Origin: Mesorhizobium sp. BR1-1-16 | GTDB lineage: Bacteria > Pseudomonadota > Alphaproteobacteria > Rhizobiales > Kaistiaceae | Assembly: GCF_020165495.1 (NCBI RefSeq) | Contig: NZ_JAIUIE010000019.1 | Coordinates: forward strand, 1-56,458 | DNA length: 56,458 nt | Reading direction: 5' to 3' | Part shown: piece by piece, positions 43,610 through 51,944 of the stretch | Layout: each line of letters opens with the position of its first letter | How positions within the stretch are numbered: position 1 is the stretch's first letter | Notes under the pieces: model-generated | Database searches by the model: none | Told to the model about the DNA's origin: nothing | What the model saw: only the letters and a program-made list of their open reading frames with translations | Made by a program: the position numbers and the translations under genes

Positions 43610-45223
43610 TCAATTCGCAGCGACGGGGGCGGTTGTACTCAAGGCGCGGATGAAGCGGTCGCGGAATTCGCTCATCGGCCAGACAGGGGCGTTCCCCGCA
43701 GGGAGAAGTCCGACGGTCCAGCCCCAGTCGTCGAAATCCGCCACGAGGTCGAGTGGTCCGATCAGGTGCACGGGCACGTCGCGGCTGTCGATGCCGGCCA
43801 CGAAGGGCGCCGGCTGGTGATCGCCGAGAATCACCATGAGGGGCGGCCGGCCAGACTGGCGCTCGGCATAGGAGAGGATCACCTGCAGCGAATAATCGAT
43901 CGCCTGCCGGTACTGTTCACGCACGCGATCATGGTCGCGCCAGACGGTCTCGGGCGTATCGCCCGTGGTCGCCCATCGATCGAAGACGGTGCCCTCGCCG
44001 ACATCGCTCCACGGGATCAGTTGTGGCACCGGCACCCACGGCGCATGCGAGGAGAGGAGCACGATCTGGGCGAAGAGCGGACCGGCATTGGGTCCGCGGG
44101 GGATGAGCCGATCGAAGGCGGCCAGCGTATATTGGTCCGGCATCGTCACGAAGTTGAACGGCTGGCCGCGATAGCCGAGATCGGCGGCCGCCAGGATGGT
44201 CTCGAAGCCCTGAGCCGGCCCCTCCGGCCACGCCATCGTAATGCCCGGCATGATCGCGGCGGTGCGAAAGCCCGAGGCGGCGGCGAGGTCATAGAGGCTC
44301 TCGCGGCGGCTGGCGAGCAGCGCGCGGTAGCGTGTCTGATTGGAGATCGTCAGGCCGGATTCGAGCGTGCTGTGCGCGAGCCAGCTTTGGCCGCCCTCGA
44401 CGGGTGAGGTCAGCCAACCCGACCGCATGGCGAGCCCGGCCGCGGTCAGGCGCGGCTCAGCGGCCCGCAGCGTCGCGCGATGGGTCGGGGCATAGAGCGG
44501 GTTGTCGAAGCTGGAGCGGCCATAGCTTTCGATGAAGACGATGAACACGTCGCGGCCGTCAAGTCGGTCGAAGAGGCCATTGGCCCCGGCAAAGGGATCG
44601 GACGCTGCCGCGACGCGGAAGCGGACGAGATCGGCACGCGTCTCTGCATACGTGTCGATATGATCGGCCATGACCCGTATGGCATAGGCCTTGAAAGGCA
44701 TACGATCCGGGAGCACACCGGCGATATCGGCCGCCACGACGAGGACTGCAAGACAGGCCGCCATCAGGGCGATGCGTCCGGCAGCAAGGCCCGCCCAGCA
44801 TCCGCTGGCCCACCAAAGGACGGCAGTCAAGCCTCCGATGGCCAGCACGGCAAAGGCCGTGGCCAACAGCACCAGCGGCAGGCCTGCGGCGCTGATTGCG
44901 AGCCGGATACCAGCCTCGACGAGATGGAGATCGACGGCCGGGTTGAACGGGCGGGCGAAGGCGGTGAAGGTCCCGAGATCGGCGAGCTTCAGCACGGTGA
45001 TGAGAACGAGCGCCGCGACCAGCGCCGCGCGCAGCAACCGCGTTCCGACCGAGCGTCCCGGAAGCGCGGCGAGCACCAGCAGGAGGACCGGCAGTTCCAG
45101 CGGCAGCCGCACGACTGCCCAAGGGGTGAGGTCCGACGGTGTGTTCGGCGCGACCAGCACCAGCAGGAAGACGAGGGCGGCGAGGACGAGGGCCGGCGCG
45201 CGGAGGCGGCGGGCCGGCCTCAC
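43610..45223 (-). CDS. Sulfatase/LTA-synthase-like membrane enzyme of the alkaline phosphatase superfamily
   Basis: The 537-residue protein has five or so N-terminal membrane segments (to about residue 190) and a periplasmic alkaline-phosphatase-superfamily domain. Metal-site wording is visible: FIVFIESYGRSSF, a nucleophile region GGQSWLAHSTLESG, and LMVILGDHQPAPFV. Such enzymes move phospho-head groups between lipids and glycans (LTA synthase, phosphoethanolamine transferase, OpgB-type). The start is a GTG at 45223 that overlaps the stop of the CDP-alcohol phosphatidyltransferase gene (GTGA). An open frame runs further upstream but lies inside that gene. The pairing suggests that one enzyme makes a lipid and the other uses it. 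Confidence 0.82.
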   Translation of the reverse strand: MRPARRLRAPALVLAALVFLLVLVAPNTPSDLTPWAVVRLPLELPVLLLVLAALPGRSVGTRLLRAALVAALVLITVLKLADLGTFTAFARPFNPAVDLHLVEAGIRLAISAAGLPLVLLATAFAVLAIGGLTAVLWWASGCWAGLAAGRIALMAACLAVLVVAADIAGVLPDRMPFKAYAIRVMADHIDTYAETRADLVRFRVAAASDPFAGANGLFDRLDGRDVFIVFIESYGRSSFDNPLYAPTHRATLRAAEPRLTAAGLAMRSGWLTSPVEGGQSWLAHSTLESGLTISNQTRYRALLASRRESLYDLAAASGFRTAAIMPGITMAWPEGPAQGFETILAAADLGYRGQPFNFVTMPDQYTLAAFDRLIPRGPNAGPLFAQIVLLSSHAPWVPVPQLIPWSDVGEGTVFDRWATTGDTPETVWRDHDRVREQYRQAIDYSLQVILSYAERQSGRPPLMVILGDHQPAPFVAGIDSRDVPVHLIGPLDLVADFDDWGWTVGLLPAGNAPVWPMSEFRDRFIRALSTTAPVAAN

Positions 45224-45984
45224 GAGTGGCGTCTCCGGGCGAGCCACAGGATATCGATCGCGAAGGACCAGCCGAGCGCTAGCGTGGCTGCGGCCGCGAT
45301 GACAATCGCCGTCACGCCGCTGACGGCCGGCGCGTTGAGTGCGATCAGCGCCGCAATCTGAACGACGCAGATCGCCTTCCGGCGATAGGCTTCTGGTAGG
45401 GGGCCGTTTAGCCAAGGCAGTGCGAGGCCCGCCGCGACATAGACATAGCGCATCGACCCGAGCGCAAGCACCCATGGCCCGAGCTTGCCCGACGCGAGCA
45501 CCAGGAGGGCGAGAATAAGCCCGAGCGCCGCGTCAACCTCCATGTCGAAGCGGGCGCCGAACGGCGAGGCGAGGCCGTCTCGGCGCGCCAGCCATCCGTC
45601 CACGGCGTCGAGCGCGAGCGCGATCGTCGCCACCGCCACGACGAGCCATGCCGTGTCATCGGAGATCGGATCCGGCCCAGCGAGCGGCGCGACCAGGGAA
45701 GACGTTAGGGCGGCGCGGCCGAGGGTCACCATGTTGCAGAGGCCGAGGCGCGGATGGGTGTAGGCGTTGCGCAGCCCGGCGACCGTCAGGGCGGCCATGA
45801 CCGCGAAAAGACTCGTCGCGAGCAGCACGCCGTCGGGAGCAAGGCCTTTGGCGATCGACGCCGTGAGCATCGCCAATGGCAGCGCCCATGCAAACAAGCG
45901 CACAGCCGCTCCTGATGGAGAGGGTGCGTCGAGGACCCGGCGCAGCCGTGATAGCCGGTCGTGGGCGGCCGTGGCGAAGCTCAT
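45220..45984 (-). CDS. CDP-alcohol phosphatidyltransferase family protein
   Basis: This 254-residue membrane protein carries the full CDP-alcohol phosphotransferase motif D-x2-DG-x2-AR-x8-G-x3-D-x3-D (DAVDGWLARR then SPFGARFDMEVDA), within about six membrane segments. It transfers a phosphoalcohol from a CDP-activated donor to a lipid or alcohol acceptor. Neither predicted start has a strong ribosome binding site: the ATG at 45984 gives MSFATAAHD; a TTG at 46023 adds 13 residues. It is coupled to the sulfatase-like gene. Confidence 0.85.
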   Translation of the reverse strand: MSFATAAHDRLSRLRRVLDAPSPSGAAVRLFAWALPLAMLTASIAKGLAPDGVLLATSLFAVMAALTVAGLRNAYTHPRLGLCNMVTLGRAALTSSLVAPLAGPDPISDDTAWLVVAVATIALALDAVDGWLARRDGLASPFGARFDMEVDAALGLILALLVLASGKLGPWVLALGSMRYVYVAAGLALPWLNGPLPEAYRRKAICVVQIAALIALNAPAVSGVTAIVIAAAATLALGWSFAIDILWLARRRHS

Positions 45985-46614
45985 CAGGCGATGAGTTAGT
46001 GCGCCAATGGCAATGTCAAGCAAGGCGATCGCGGTTGCGTCTTGCCAAACGTCGCGCAGTTGGCGACGCGCACTGCCATCCCGTCAGCGGGCGCGCTTCA
46101 GGGATTGGCACGCCGCGGGATTATCCATCCGCCAATGTCACCGGCAGCGTCGGTCTGCGAGCCGTTGTATTACGGATCCTGTAACTTCAAATGGTCGGTA
46201 TGGGCGCGAACGCCCCAAATTGGCGGCAGCCGTTCCCTGCCGATGCATCTTCACCGCTATCACTTGCGGTGTAGGTAGCGACGGCTTTCCTCGAGTTCTT
46301 GGAGGTGTCTCAGCGGGCAGCACAACGATCGCGAGGTGACGATGCCGTCTCCAGCCCGAACAGGCCGTGCCCTGCAACTCCAGCACGACGTCAGATCGTC
46401 CGCGGACGAACGTCATAGGTCGAGCGCGACTATGTTGGGTCGCCTAACCCGCCAGCCCGAATTTCGACGCTTCGGATATCTCCAGGCGCCGCGTCCGCCA
46501 GACGCTGTAAAAAGGAGCATCGGCCATCCGCACGTGTTCGTACAAGCTGGACCGTGTTTATTTGACGGTTATTTGACAAACCATCAGTGAAATTGACTAA
46601 GCCATTGATTTGAT
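45985..46614. other. Gene-poor flank of tRNA-Ala
   Basis: No gene is recognised in these 630 bases. The end next to the tRNA contains two direct copies of TTATTTGAC at 46558-46566 and 46569-46577, one helical turn apart, close to the tRNA 3' end. This could be part of an integrase attachment region. Confidence 0.4.
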
Positions 46615-46690
46615 TGGTGGAGCCGAGGGGAATCGAACCCCTGACCTCTGCAGTGCGATTGCAGCGCTCTCCCATCTGAGCTACGGCCCC
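46615..46690 (-). tRNA. tRNA-Ala (anticodon CGC)
   Basis: The minus strand folds into a full cloverleaf: acceptor GGGGCCG paired with CGGCTCC followed by encoded CCA, D-arm GCTCAGATGGGAGAGC, anticodon stem CTGCA/TGCAG with loop ATCGCAC, and T-arm AGGGGTTCGATTCCCCT. Position 33 is T and the anticodon CGC reads GCG (alanine). Total 76 bases. Confidence 0.96.
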
Positions 46691-46710
46691 GTCGCTGAGC
46701 GACGGGCGCC

Positions 46711-46739
46711 ATTTAGGGTGTCGTAGCGGGGGCTGTCAA
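46711..46739 (-). promoter_or_regulatory. Promoter of tRNA-Ala
   Basis: Read on the minus strand there is a perfect -35 TTGACA (46739-46734), a 17-base spacer and a -10 CTAAAT (46716-46711). It sits about 20 bases before the tRNA 5' end at 46690. Confidence 0.65.
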
Positions 46740-46835
46740 GCTGCGGCGACTAGCCGGGCGGGTTGCGGGGGAGGCAGTCGACGGCTACATGATGGGCGGC
46801 CCAAAAACCATCGCTCCGCCTCATTCGGGAAACCA

Positions 46836-47126
46836 ATGCGCGCCATCCTCGACGTCGTCATGATCGCCCTGAACCTCTACTGGTACATCATCATTGCCAG
46901 TGCGATCTTCAGCTGGCTTTTCGCCTTCGGCGTGGTCAATCCGCGCAACCAGATCGTCTCGGCGATCGGCAACTTCCTTTACCAGGCGACGGAGCCTGCG
47001 CTGCGTCCGATCCGGCGGGTCGTCCCGACGCTTGGCGCCATCGATATTTCGCCGGTCGTCCTCCTGCTTGGCATCATCCTGATCCAGCAGGTGATCATCC
47101 GCTACGTCTATCCAAACGTGTTTTGA
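46836..47126 (+). CDS. YggT-family membrane protein
   Basis: The 96-residue protein is a typical single-repeat YggT: two membrane segments (LYWYIIIASAIFSWLFAFGV and SPVVLLLGIILIQQVII) separated by a conserved FLYQATEPALRPIRRVVPTL linker. The family is linked to osmotic tolerance and to division or FtsZ-ring proteins in some bacteria. Its stop overlaps the TTG start of the DUF167 gene, the usual pairing. Confidence 0.93.
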   Translation: MRAILDVVMIALNLYWYIIIASAIFSWLFAFGVVNPRNQIVSAIGNFLYQATEPALRPIRRVVPTLGAIDISPVVLLLGIILIQQVIIRYVYPNVF

Positions 47127-47440
47127 GCGGGGCTGCCTTCGCGCGGACCGAGGCAGGCGGCATCCTTCTCGACATCCGCCTGACGCCGCGCGGTGGCCGC
47201 GATGCCATAGACGGCGTCGCCAGCCTTGCTGACGGACGGATCGTGCTGCTGGCGCGGGTGCGGGCGGTGCCTGAAAAGGGCGCTGCCAATACAGCTCTGG
47301 CGACGTTGGTCGCTGATCTCTTCGATCTGCCGAAATCCGCTGTCACCGTCGCGAGCGGCCATACCGCGCGGCTGAAGACGCTGCGGATCGCGGGCGAGCC
47401 GGCAGCGCTCATGGCGCGTGCGGCCGAACTCTCCGCCTGA
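47123..47440 (+). CDS. DUF167 (YggU)-family protein
   Basis: The 105-residue protein has the family core LDIRLTPRGGRDAIDG, then LLARVRAVPEKGAANTALA and VTVASGHTARLKTLRI. Its molecular role is not settled. The start is a TTG at 47123 overlapping the YggT stop (TTGA), supported by the family's usual length and by coupling. No ATG start is available. Confidence 0.9.
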   Translation: MSGAAFARTEAGGILLDIRLTPRGGRDAIDGVASLADGRIVLLARVRAVPEKGAANTALATLVADLFDLPKSAVTVASGHTARLKTLRIAGEPAALMARAAELSA

Positions 47441-47447
47441 GCCGCGC

Positions 47448-47945
47448 TCAGTGGCTGTAGAGGCCCCGCAGCGTGCCTTCCGGCCAAAGGATGTCGTCGA
47501 TGCGCCAGCCGGCCGGCGTCTCGACGAGCACGAGGTCGATCGCCTTCGGTTCGCCAGAATTCGTGAAGGCCGCATGGCCCATCATCCGCCCGCCGGGCGC
47601 GTCGGATACCGTAACCGTGATGTCGCCGATATCGCCGTCCTGCGCGTCGATGAAGGGATCGGCGTCAAGGTTGGGCACCTCCCCGTCCGCCGCCGCGCGC
47701 GCGTCATCGTCCGAAATGATGCCGGCGAGCTCCGGCGTGAAATAGCGCTTGAGGACCGCATCGTCGCTGCGATCGATGCCGGCACCGTTGTTGCGGTAGG
47801 TCCCGTAGATCGATTCGAGAAATTCCTGCGCGGTCGCGGGCGACTGTTGCGCATGTCCAGGCGATGGCAGGCTGGCGGCGAGCAGAGCGCCCACCGCCAG
47901 CATGAAACCGCGACGATGAAGCCCGGTGGCGGTCGCGGCTGTCAT
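47448..47945 (-). CDS. Exported DUF3828-like protein
   Basis: The 165-residue protein has an N-terminal signal (LHRRGFMLAVGALLAASLPS, twin Arg at 10-11, cleavage near GHAQQ). The mature part starts with AQEFLESIYGTYRNN and ends in a strand-rich region with FTNSGEPKAIDLVLVETPAG and WRIDDILW, an NTF2/DUF3828-like pattern. It is probably periplasmic. It follows ppa on the same strand with only two bases between, so they are likely co-transcribed. Function unknown. Confidence 0.78.
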   Translation of the reverse strand: MTAATATGLHRRGFMLAVGALLAASLPSPGHAQQSPATAQEFLESIYGTYRNNGAGIDRSDDAVLKRYFTPELAGIISDDDARAAADGEVPNLDADPFIDAQDGDIGDITVTVSDAPGGRMMGHAAFTNSGEPKAIDLVLVETPAGWRIDDILWPEGTLRGLYSH

Positions 47946-47947
47946 GC

Positions 47948-48478
47948 TCAGGCCTTCTTGGCGCGCTCGATGGCGTCGAGGATCAGCTGCTCGGCCTCGG
48001 CCTTGTCGCCCCAGCCCGAGATCTCGACCCACTTGTCCTTCTCGAGATCCTTGTAGTGCTGGAAGAAGTGCTCGATCTGACGGAGCGTGATCTCGGGCAG
48101 ATCCTTGTAGCTCTCGATCTTCTCGTAGCGACGGGTGAGCTTGGTCGAGGGAACCGCGATCACCTTCTCGTCCTCGCCGCCTTCGTCGCGCATGCGAAGC
48201 ACGCCGACCGGGCGACAATTCATGATAGCGCCCGGAATGATCGCGCGCTGATTGGTGACCAGCACGTCGATCGGATCGCCGTCGCCACAGAGCGTATGCG
48301 GCACGAAGCCGTAATTGCCCGGATAGCGCATCGGCGTGTAGAGGAAGCGGTCGACGTAGAGCGCGCCGGCTTCCTTGTCCATTTCATACTTGATCGGCTC
48401 GCCGCCAACCGGCACCTCGATGATCACGTTGATGTCGTGCGGAGGGTTCTTGCCGATCGGCACTGCGTCGATGCGCAT
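47948..48478 (-). CDS. ppa: Inorganic pyrophosphatase (family I)
   Basis: The 176-residue protein is a standard bacterial family I pyrophosphatase. The metal-binding signature DGDPIDVLV is present, with [11 protein letters not shown] before it and [18 protein letters not shown] near the end. It hydrolyses the pyrophosphate made in biosynthesis to phosphate in the cytoplasm. Length and motifs are complete. Confidence 0.97.
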   Translation of the reverse strand: MRIDAVPIGKNPPHDINVIIEVPVGGEPIKYEMDKEAGALYVDRFLYTPMRYPGNYGFVPHTLCGDGDPIDVLVTNQRAIIPGAIMNCRPVGVLRMRDEGGEDEKVIAVPSTKLTRRYEKIESYKDLPEITLRQIEHFFQHYKDLEKDKWVEISGWGDKAEAEQLILDAIERAKKA

Positions 48479-48611
48479 GGAAACATCCCTGGTGCGGTGT
48501 TGAGGGCACGGAAGCCGACAGCCGCACTGAGGCGCAGCCGGGCGATCCGCTCATAGCGACCCGCTCATAAGCGGACGGCCGCCCGCCCGCAAGGCCGATC
48601 TCGCAATTGCG

Positions 48612-49172
48612 TCATCCGCGTGCGAATGCGAAGGCAACCTTGGCGAGAGTCACATCGCCGAAGCGCTCGCTGCCACGCGCAATCTTGCGGCCGCCGGCAT
48701 TCTTGTAGAAGCGGCAGGCGCCGTCATTGTCGGCAAGGGCCCAGACGACAGCTGAATCGAAGCCGTGCCGGACCAGTTCGCGGCGCGCCGCGAGGAACAG
48801 CCGCGTGCCCAAGCCGACACCCTGATATTCGGGACGCAGATAGATCTCATAGATCTCGCCGCGTTGGACGAGATTGCGAGCGCGATTGGGACCATAGGTG
48901 GCATAGCCCGCGACCGTACCGCCGACCTCGAGCACGAGGATGCCGGTGCCTCGGCGAATCGCGCGGCCCCACCAGGACTGGCCGCGTCGCGCGATCATCC
49001 GGCTCAGCTCGCGCGCCGGAATCAAACCGTCATATGCCTGGCGCCAAGCGCTGTCATGAACCGCGGTGATCTCCACCGCGTCACTCGCTTCAGCCCGGCG
49101 GACACCGATCGACAGAGTGCTCATGTCGATCAGGATAGGTCGGGTTTCGCGAACGGGGAAGCCCTTTTTCAT
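48612..49172 (-). CDS. GNAT-family N-acetyltransferase
   Basis: This 186-residue acetyltransferase has the acetyl-CoA site in EIYLRPEYQGVGLGTRLFLA (Q/R-x-x-G-x-G/A) and the C-terminal ALADNDGACRFYKNAGG block. I chose the Met at 49172, because the RETRPILID stretch before the inner MSTLSIGV looks like a conserved N-terminal extension; a start at 49124 is possible. GAGGG lies just before 49172. The acceptor is unknown. Confidence 0.85.
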   Translation of the reverse strand: MKKGFPVRETRPILIDMSTLSIGVRRAEASDAVEITAVHDSAWRQAYDGLIPARELSRMIARRGQSWWGRAIRRGTGILVLEVGGTVAGYATYGPNRARNLVQRGEIYEIYLRPEYQGVGLGTRLFLAARRELVRHGFDSAVVWALADNDGACRFYKNAGGRKIARGSERFGDVTLAKVAFAFARG

Positions 49173-49254
49173 GGGGCCCTCGCGGCAGCGACAGGGAAGC
49201 TGGCCTCCCTGTCGCAATGCGGTAGACGCGCAGCGTGAACGCGCGCCGTCCGGC

Positions 49255-51078
49255 TCAGGCGGAAGCCTTGCTCGAACGGTCGGCGCGCTTGCGCTCGGTC
49301 GGATCGAGGATCGTCTTGCGCAGACGGATCGACTTCGGCGTCACTTCAACCAGCTCGTCGTCCGAGATCCAGGACAGCGAGCGCTCCAGCGTCATGCGAA
49401 TCGGCGGCGTCAGCCGAACCGCTTCGTCCTTGCCGGCCGAACGGACGTTCGACAGCTTCTTGCCCTTGAGGACGTTCACTTCGAGGTCGTTGTCGCGCGT
49501 GTGCTCGCCGACGATCATCCCCTCATAAACCTTCCAGCCCGGCTCGATCATCATCGGCCCACGATCTTCGAGGTTCCACAGGGCGAAAGCGACGGCCTCG
49601 CCGGACTCGTTGGCGATCAGCACGCCGTTGCGGCGTCCGGCGATCACGCCCTTGTAGGGCTGATAGGAATGGAACAGGCGATTCATGATCGCCGTTCCGC
49701 GCGTATCGGTCAGCAGCTCGCCCTGATAGCCAATCAGGCCGCGGGTCGGCGCCCGGAAGACGAGACGCAGGCGATCGCCGCCCGAGGGGCGCATCTCGAT
49801 CATCTCGGCCTTGCGCTCGGCCATCTTCTGCACGACGACGCCGGAATGCTCCTCGTCGACGTCGATGATGACCTCTTCGATCGGCTCCTCGATCTGGCCG
49901 TTCTCGTCTTTCTGGAAGACGACGCGCGGACGCGAAACGCCGAGCTCGTAGCCTTCGCGGCGCATGTTCTCGATGAGGATAGCCAGCAGAAGTTCGCCAC
50001 GACCGGAGACGATGAAGGCGTCCTTGCCCGAGGATTCCTCGATCTTCAGCGCGACATTGCCCTCGGCCTCCTTGAACAGGCGGTCGCGGATCATGCGGCT
50101 CGTGACCTTGTCGCCTTCGGTGCCGGCGAGCGGGCTGTCATTGACCATGAAGGTCATGGAGACGGTCGGCGGGTCGATCGGCTGTGCCTTGATCGCCTCG
50201 GTGATCGCGGGATCGCAGAACGTATCGGCGACTGTGCCCTTGGTCATGCCGGCGATGGCGACGATGTCGCCCGGAACGCCCTCCTCGATCGGCTGGCGCT
50301 CGATGCCGCGGAAGGCGAGGATCTTGGAAACGCGGAAGTTCTCGACGGTCGAGCCGTCCTGCGACAGCACCTTCAGCATCTGGGTCGGCTTGACCGTACC
50401 CGAGGTGATGCGGCCCGTGATGAGGCGTCCGAGATAGGGGTTGGCTTCGAGGAGCGTGCCCAGCATGCGGAACGGGCCGTCCTCGACATGCGGCTCCGGC
50501 ACGTGTTCGAGCACGAGATCGAACAGCGGCGCCATGCCTTCGTCATGCGAGGCGTCGGGCGCGCGGCCCATCCAGCCCTGCTTGGCTGAACCATAGAGGA
50601 TCGGGAAATCGAGCTGCTCGTCGGTGGCGTCGAGCGCGGCGAAGAGGTCGAACACCTCATTCACGACTTCTTCGATGCGCGCATCCGGCTTGTCGACCTT
50701 ATTGATGGCGACGATCGGCTTCAGGCCGACCTTGAGTGCCTTGCCGACCACGAATTTGGTCTGCGGCATCGGGCCCTCGGCGGCGTCGACCAGCACGATG
50801 ACGCCGTCGACCATGTTGAGGATGCGCTCGACCTCGCCGCCGAAATCGGCATGGCCCGGCGTATCGACGATGTTGATGCGCGTATCCTTCCAGACGATCG
50901 AGGTCGCCTTGGCCAGGATAGTGATGCCGCGCTCCTTCTCGATGTCATTCGAGTCCATCACGCGCTCGGCGACGCGCTGGTTGTCGCGGAAGGAGCCCGA
51001 CTGCTGCAGCAGCTTGTCGACGAGCGTGGTCTTGCCATGATCGACGTGCGCGATGATGGCGATGTTGCGAAGTGACAT
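49255..51078 (-). CDS. typA: Translational GTPase TypA/BipA
   Basis: The 607-residue protein begins with the GTPase motifs IIAHVDHGKTTL (G1), RGITILAK (G2), DTPGHADFGGE (G3) and NKVDKPDA (G4), followed by EF-G-like domains and the TypA-specific C-terminal domain. It acts on 50S ribosome assembly and in stress, especially at low temperature. Length is exactly as expected. Many minus-strand GTPase bases also give a long plus-strand shadow frame, which I reject. Confidence 0.97.
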   Translation of the reverse strand: MSLRNIAIIAHVDHGKTTLVDKLLQQSGSFRDNQRVAERVMDSNDIEKERGITILAKATSIVWKDTRINIVDTPGHADFGGEVERILNMVDGVIVLVDAAEGPMPQTKFVVGKALKVGLKPIVAINKVDKPDARIEEVVNEVFDLFAALDATDEQLDFPILYGSAKQGWMGRAPDASHDEGMAPLFDLVLEHVPEPHVEDGPFRMLGTLLEANPYLGRLITGRITSGTVKPTQMLKVLSQDGSTVENFRVSKILAFRGIERQPIEEGVPGDIVAIAGMTKGTVADTFCDPAITEAIKAQPIDPPTVSMTFMVNDSPLAGTEGDKVTSRMIRDRLFKEAEGNVALKIEESSGKDAFIVSGRGELLLAILIENMRREGYELGVSRPRVVFQKDENGQIEEPIEEVIIDVDEEHSGVVVQKMAERKAEMIEMRPSGGDRLRLVFRAPTRGLIGYQGELLTDTRGTAIMNRLFHSYQPYKGVIAGRRNGVLIANESGEAVAFALWNLEDRGPMMIEPGWKVYEGMIVGEHTRDNDLEVNVLKGKKLSNVRSAGKDEAVRLTPPIRMTLERSLSWISDDELVEVTPKSIRLRKTILDPTERKRADRSSKASA

Positions 51079-51168
51079 TTCTCAATCCAAAAAGGCAGCG
51101 ACACCCCAGGCGGCATCCTCGCGGCAGTGCCCGTGGACGCGACCTTGGGTGCAACAACGCCACCGGGC

Positions 51169-51187
51169 CATTTTGCGGCGCAAAATG
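51169..51187. promoter_or_regulatory. Perfect 19-bp palindrome upstream of typA
   Basis: The sequence CATTTTGCGGCGCAAAATG reads the same on both strands apart from its central base. It lies about 90 bases before the typA start and about 160 before the MarR gene. It could be a regulator's operator or an RNA hairpin in the typA leader. No factor can be named. Confidence 0.35.
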
Positions 51188-51280
51188 CTTGAAACGGCCT
51201 GAAAAGGCAACCACGATCGAGAAATCGTCTGAACTGCGACGATCGGCGCATGGCGCAGAGGGCGCCAAAAATCGCAACAT

Positions 51281-51326
51281 TTGACTTAAAGCACAAATCT
51301 GTTTATTATATGGTAAACATATAATA
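51281..51326 (+). promoter_or_regulatory. marR promoter with overlapping operator
   Basis: TTGACT at 51281-51286, a 17-base spacer and TATTAT at 51304-51309 make a near-consensus promoter. A perfect inverted repeat with 9-base arms (TATTATATG, five bases, CATATAATA; 51304-51326) starts exactly on the -10. A bound dimer there would block transcription, so self-repression by the MarR protein is the natural reading. Confidence 0.65.
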
Positions 51327-51345
51327 TGCTGCAGGGAGTACAGTT

Positions 51346-51798
51346 TTGGCCGCTACGGTTGAAGATCCGCTTGGGTTCGTCCTGGTCGACGTTGCGCGAC
51401 TTCTCCGTCGTCGCTTCGAGAAAGCTCTCGAAAATGCCGGGCTCGGGCTGACGGTCGCCGAGGCGCGCACGCTGGCTTTCGTCAGCCGGCGGCCCGGACT
51501 TCGCCAGTCGACGCTTGCCGAGGAGCTCTGCGTCGAGCCCATGACGCTTGTCGGTTTCCTTGACCGGCTCGAGGCGGCCAGCCTTGTGGAACGCATCCCC
51601 GACCCTGCCGATCGCCGCGCCAAGCTGATCCGGCTGACGCCCTCGGCGGCCAATATTGTCCGCCGTATCCGCGCGATCGGCAAGGCCGTTCGCGAAGATG
51701 CAGAGCGCGGCGTCGACGCCGACGTGCTGGAAACCATGCGCCTCACGCTGCTCAAGATGCAGGACAACATCATGAAGGCGCCGGAAGTCGTCTCCTGA
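51346..51798 (+). CDS. MarR-family transcriptional regulator
   Basis: The 150-residue protein has the MarR winged-helix dimer layout: N-terminal helix FVLVDVARLLRRRFEKALE, recognition region STLAEELCVEPMTLVGFLDR, and the wing VERIPDPADRRAKLIRLT. The start is a TTG at 51346 with AGGGAG at about nine bases. A strong promoter with a palindrome over the -10 lies directly upstream. It is divergent from typA; its ligand and other targets are unknown. Confidence 0.88.
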   Translation: MAATVEDPLGFVLVDVARLLRRRFEKALENAGLGLTVAEARTLAFVSRRPGLRQSTLAEELCVEPMTLVGFLDRLEAASLVERIPDPADRRAKLIRLTPSAANIVRRIRAIGKAVREDAERGVDADVLETMRLTLLKMQDNIMKAPEVVS

Positions 51799-51846
51799 AG
51801 AGAGCCGGCATCCCGCCCCTCGGGCTGATGCCGAACACGTGATGAT

Positions 51847-51880
51847 GTCCCGCCCTATCGGCATCGCGGCCGGGCGGGAC
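51847..51880. other. Hairpin upstream of upp
   Basis: Arms GTCCCGCC and GGCGGGAC pair perfectly around an 18-base loop. A second hairpin (CGGCATC and GATGCCG) lies just before it, at about 51808-51835. Neither has a T-tract. They could stop or pause transcription from marR or fold the upp leader. Confidence 0.35.
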
Positions 51881-51944
51881 AAGGCGCCGCTTGCGTGGCG
51901 AGCCGTGTCGGCTAGGTTGTCGGAACAGACAAGCGAGGCGACGA

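Noticed and set aside
49066-50589. 507-codon plus-strand frame
   Set aside because: Shadow of typA.
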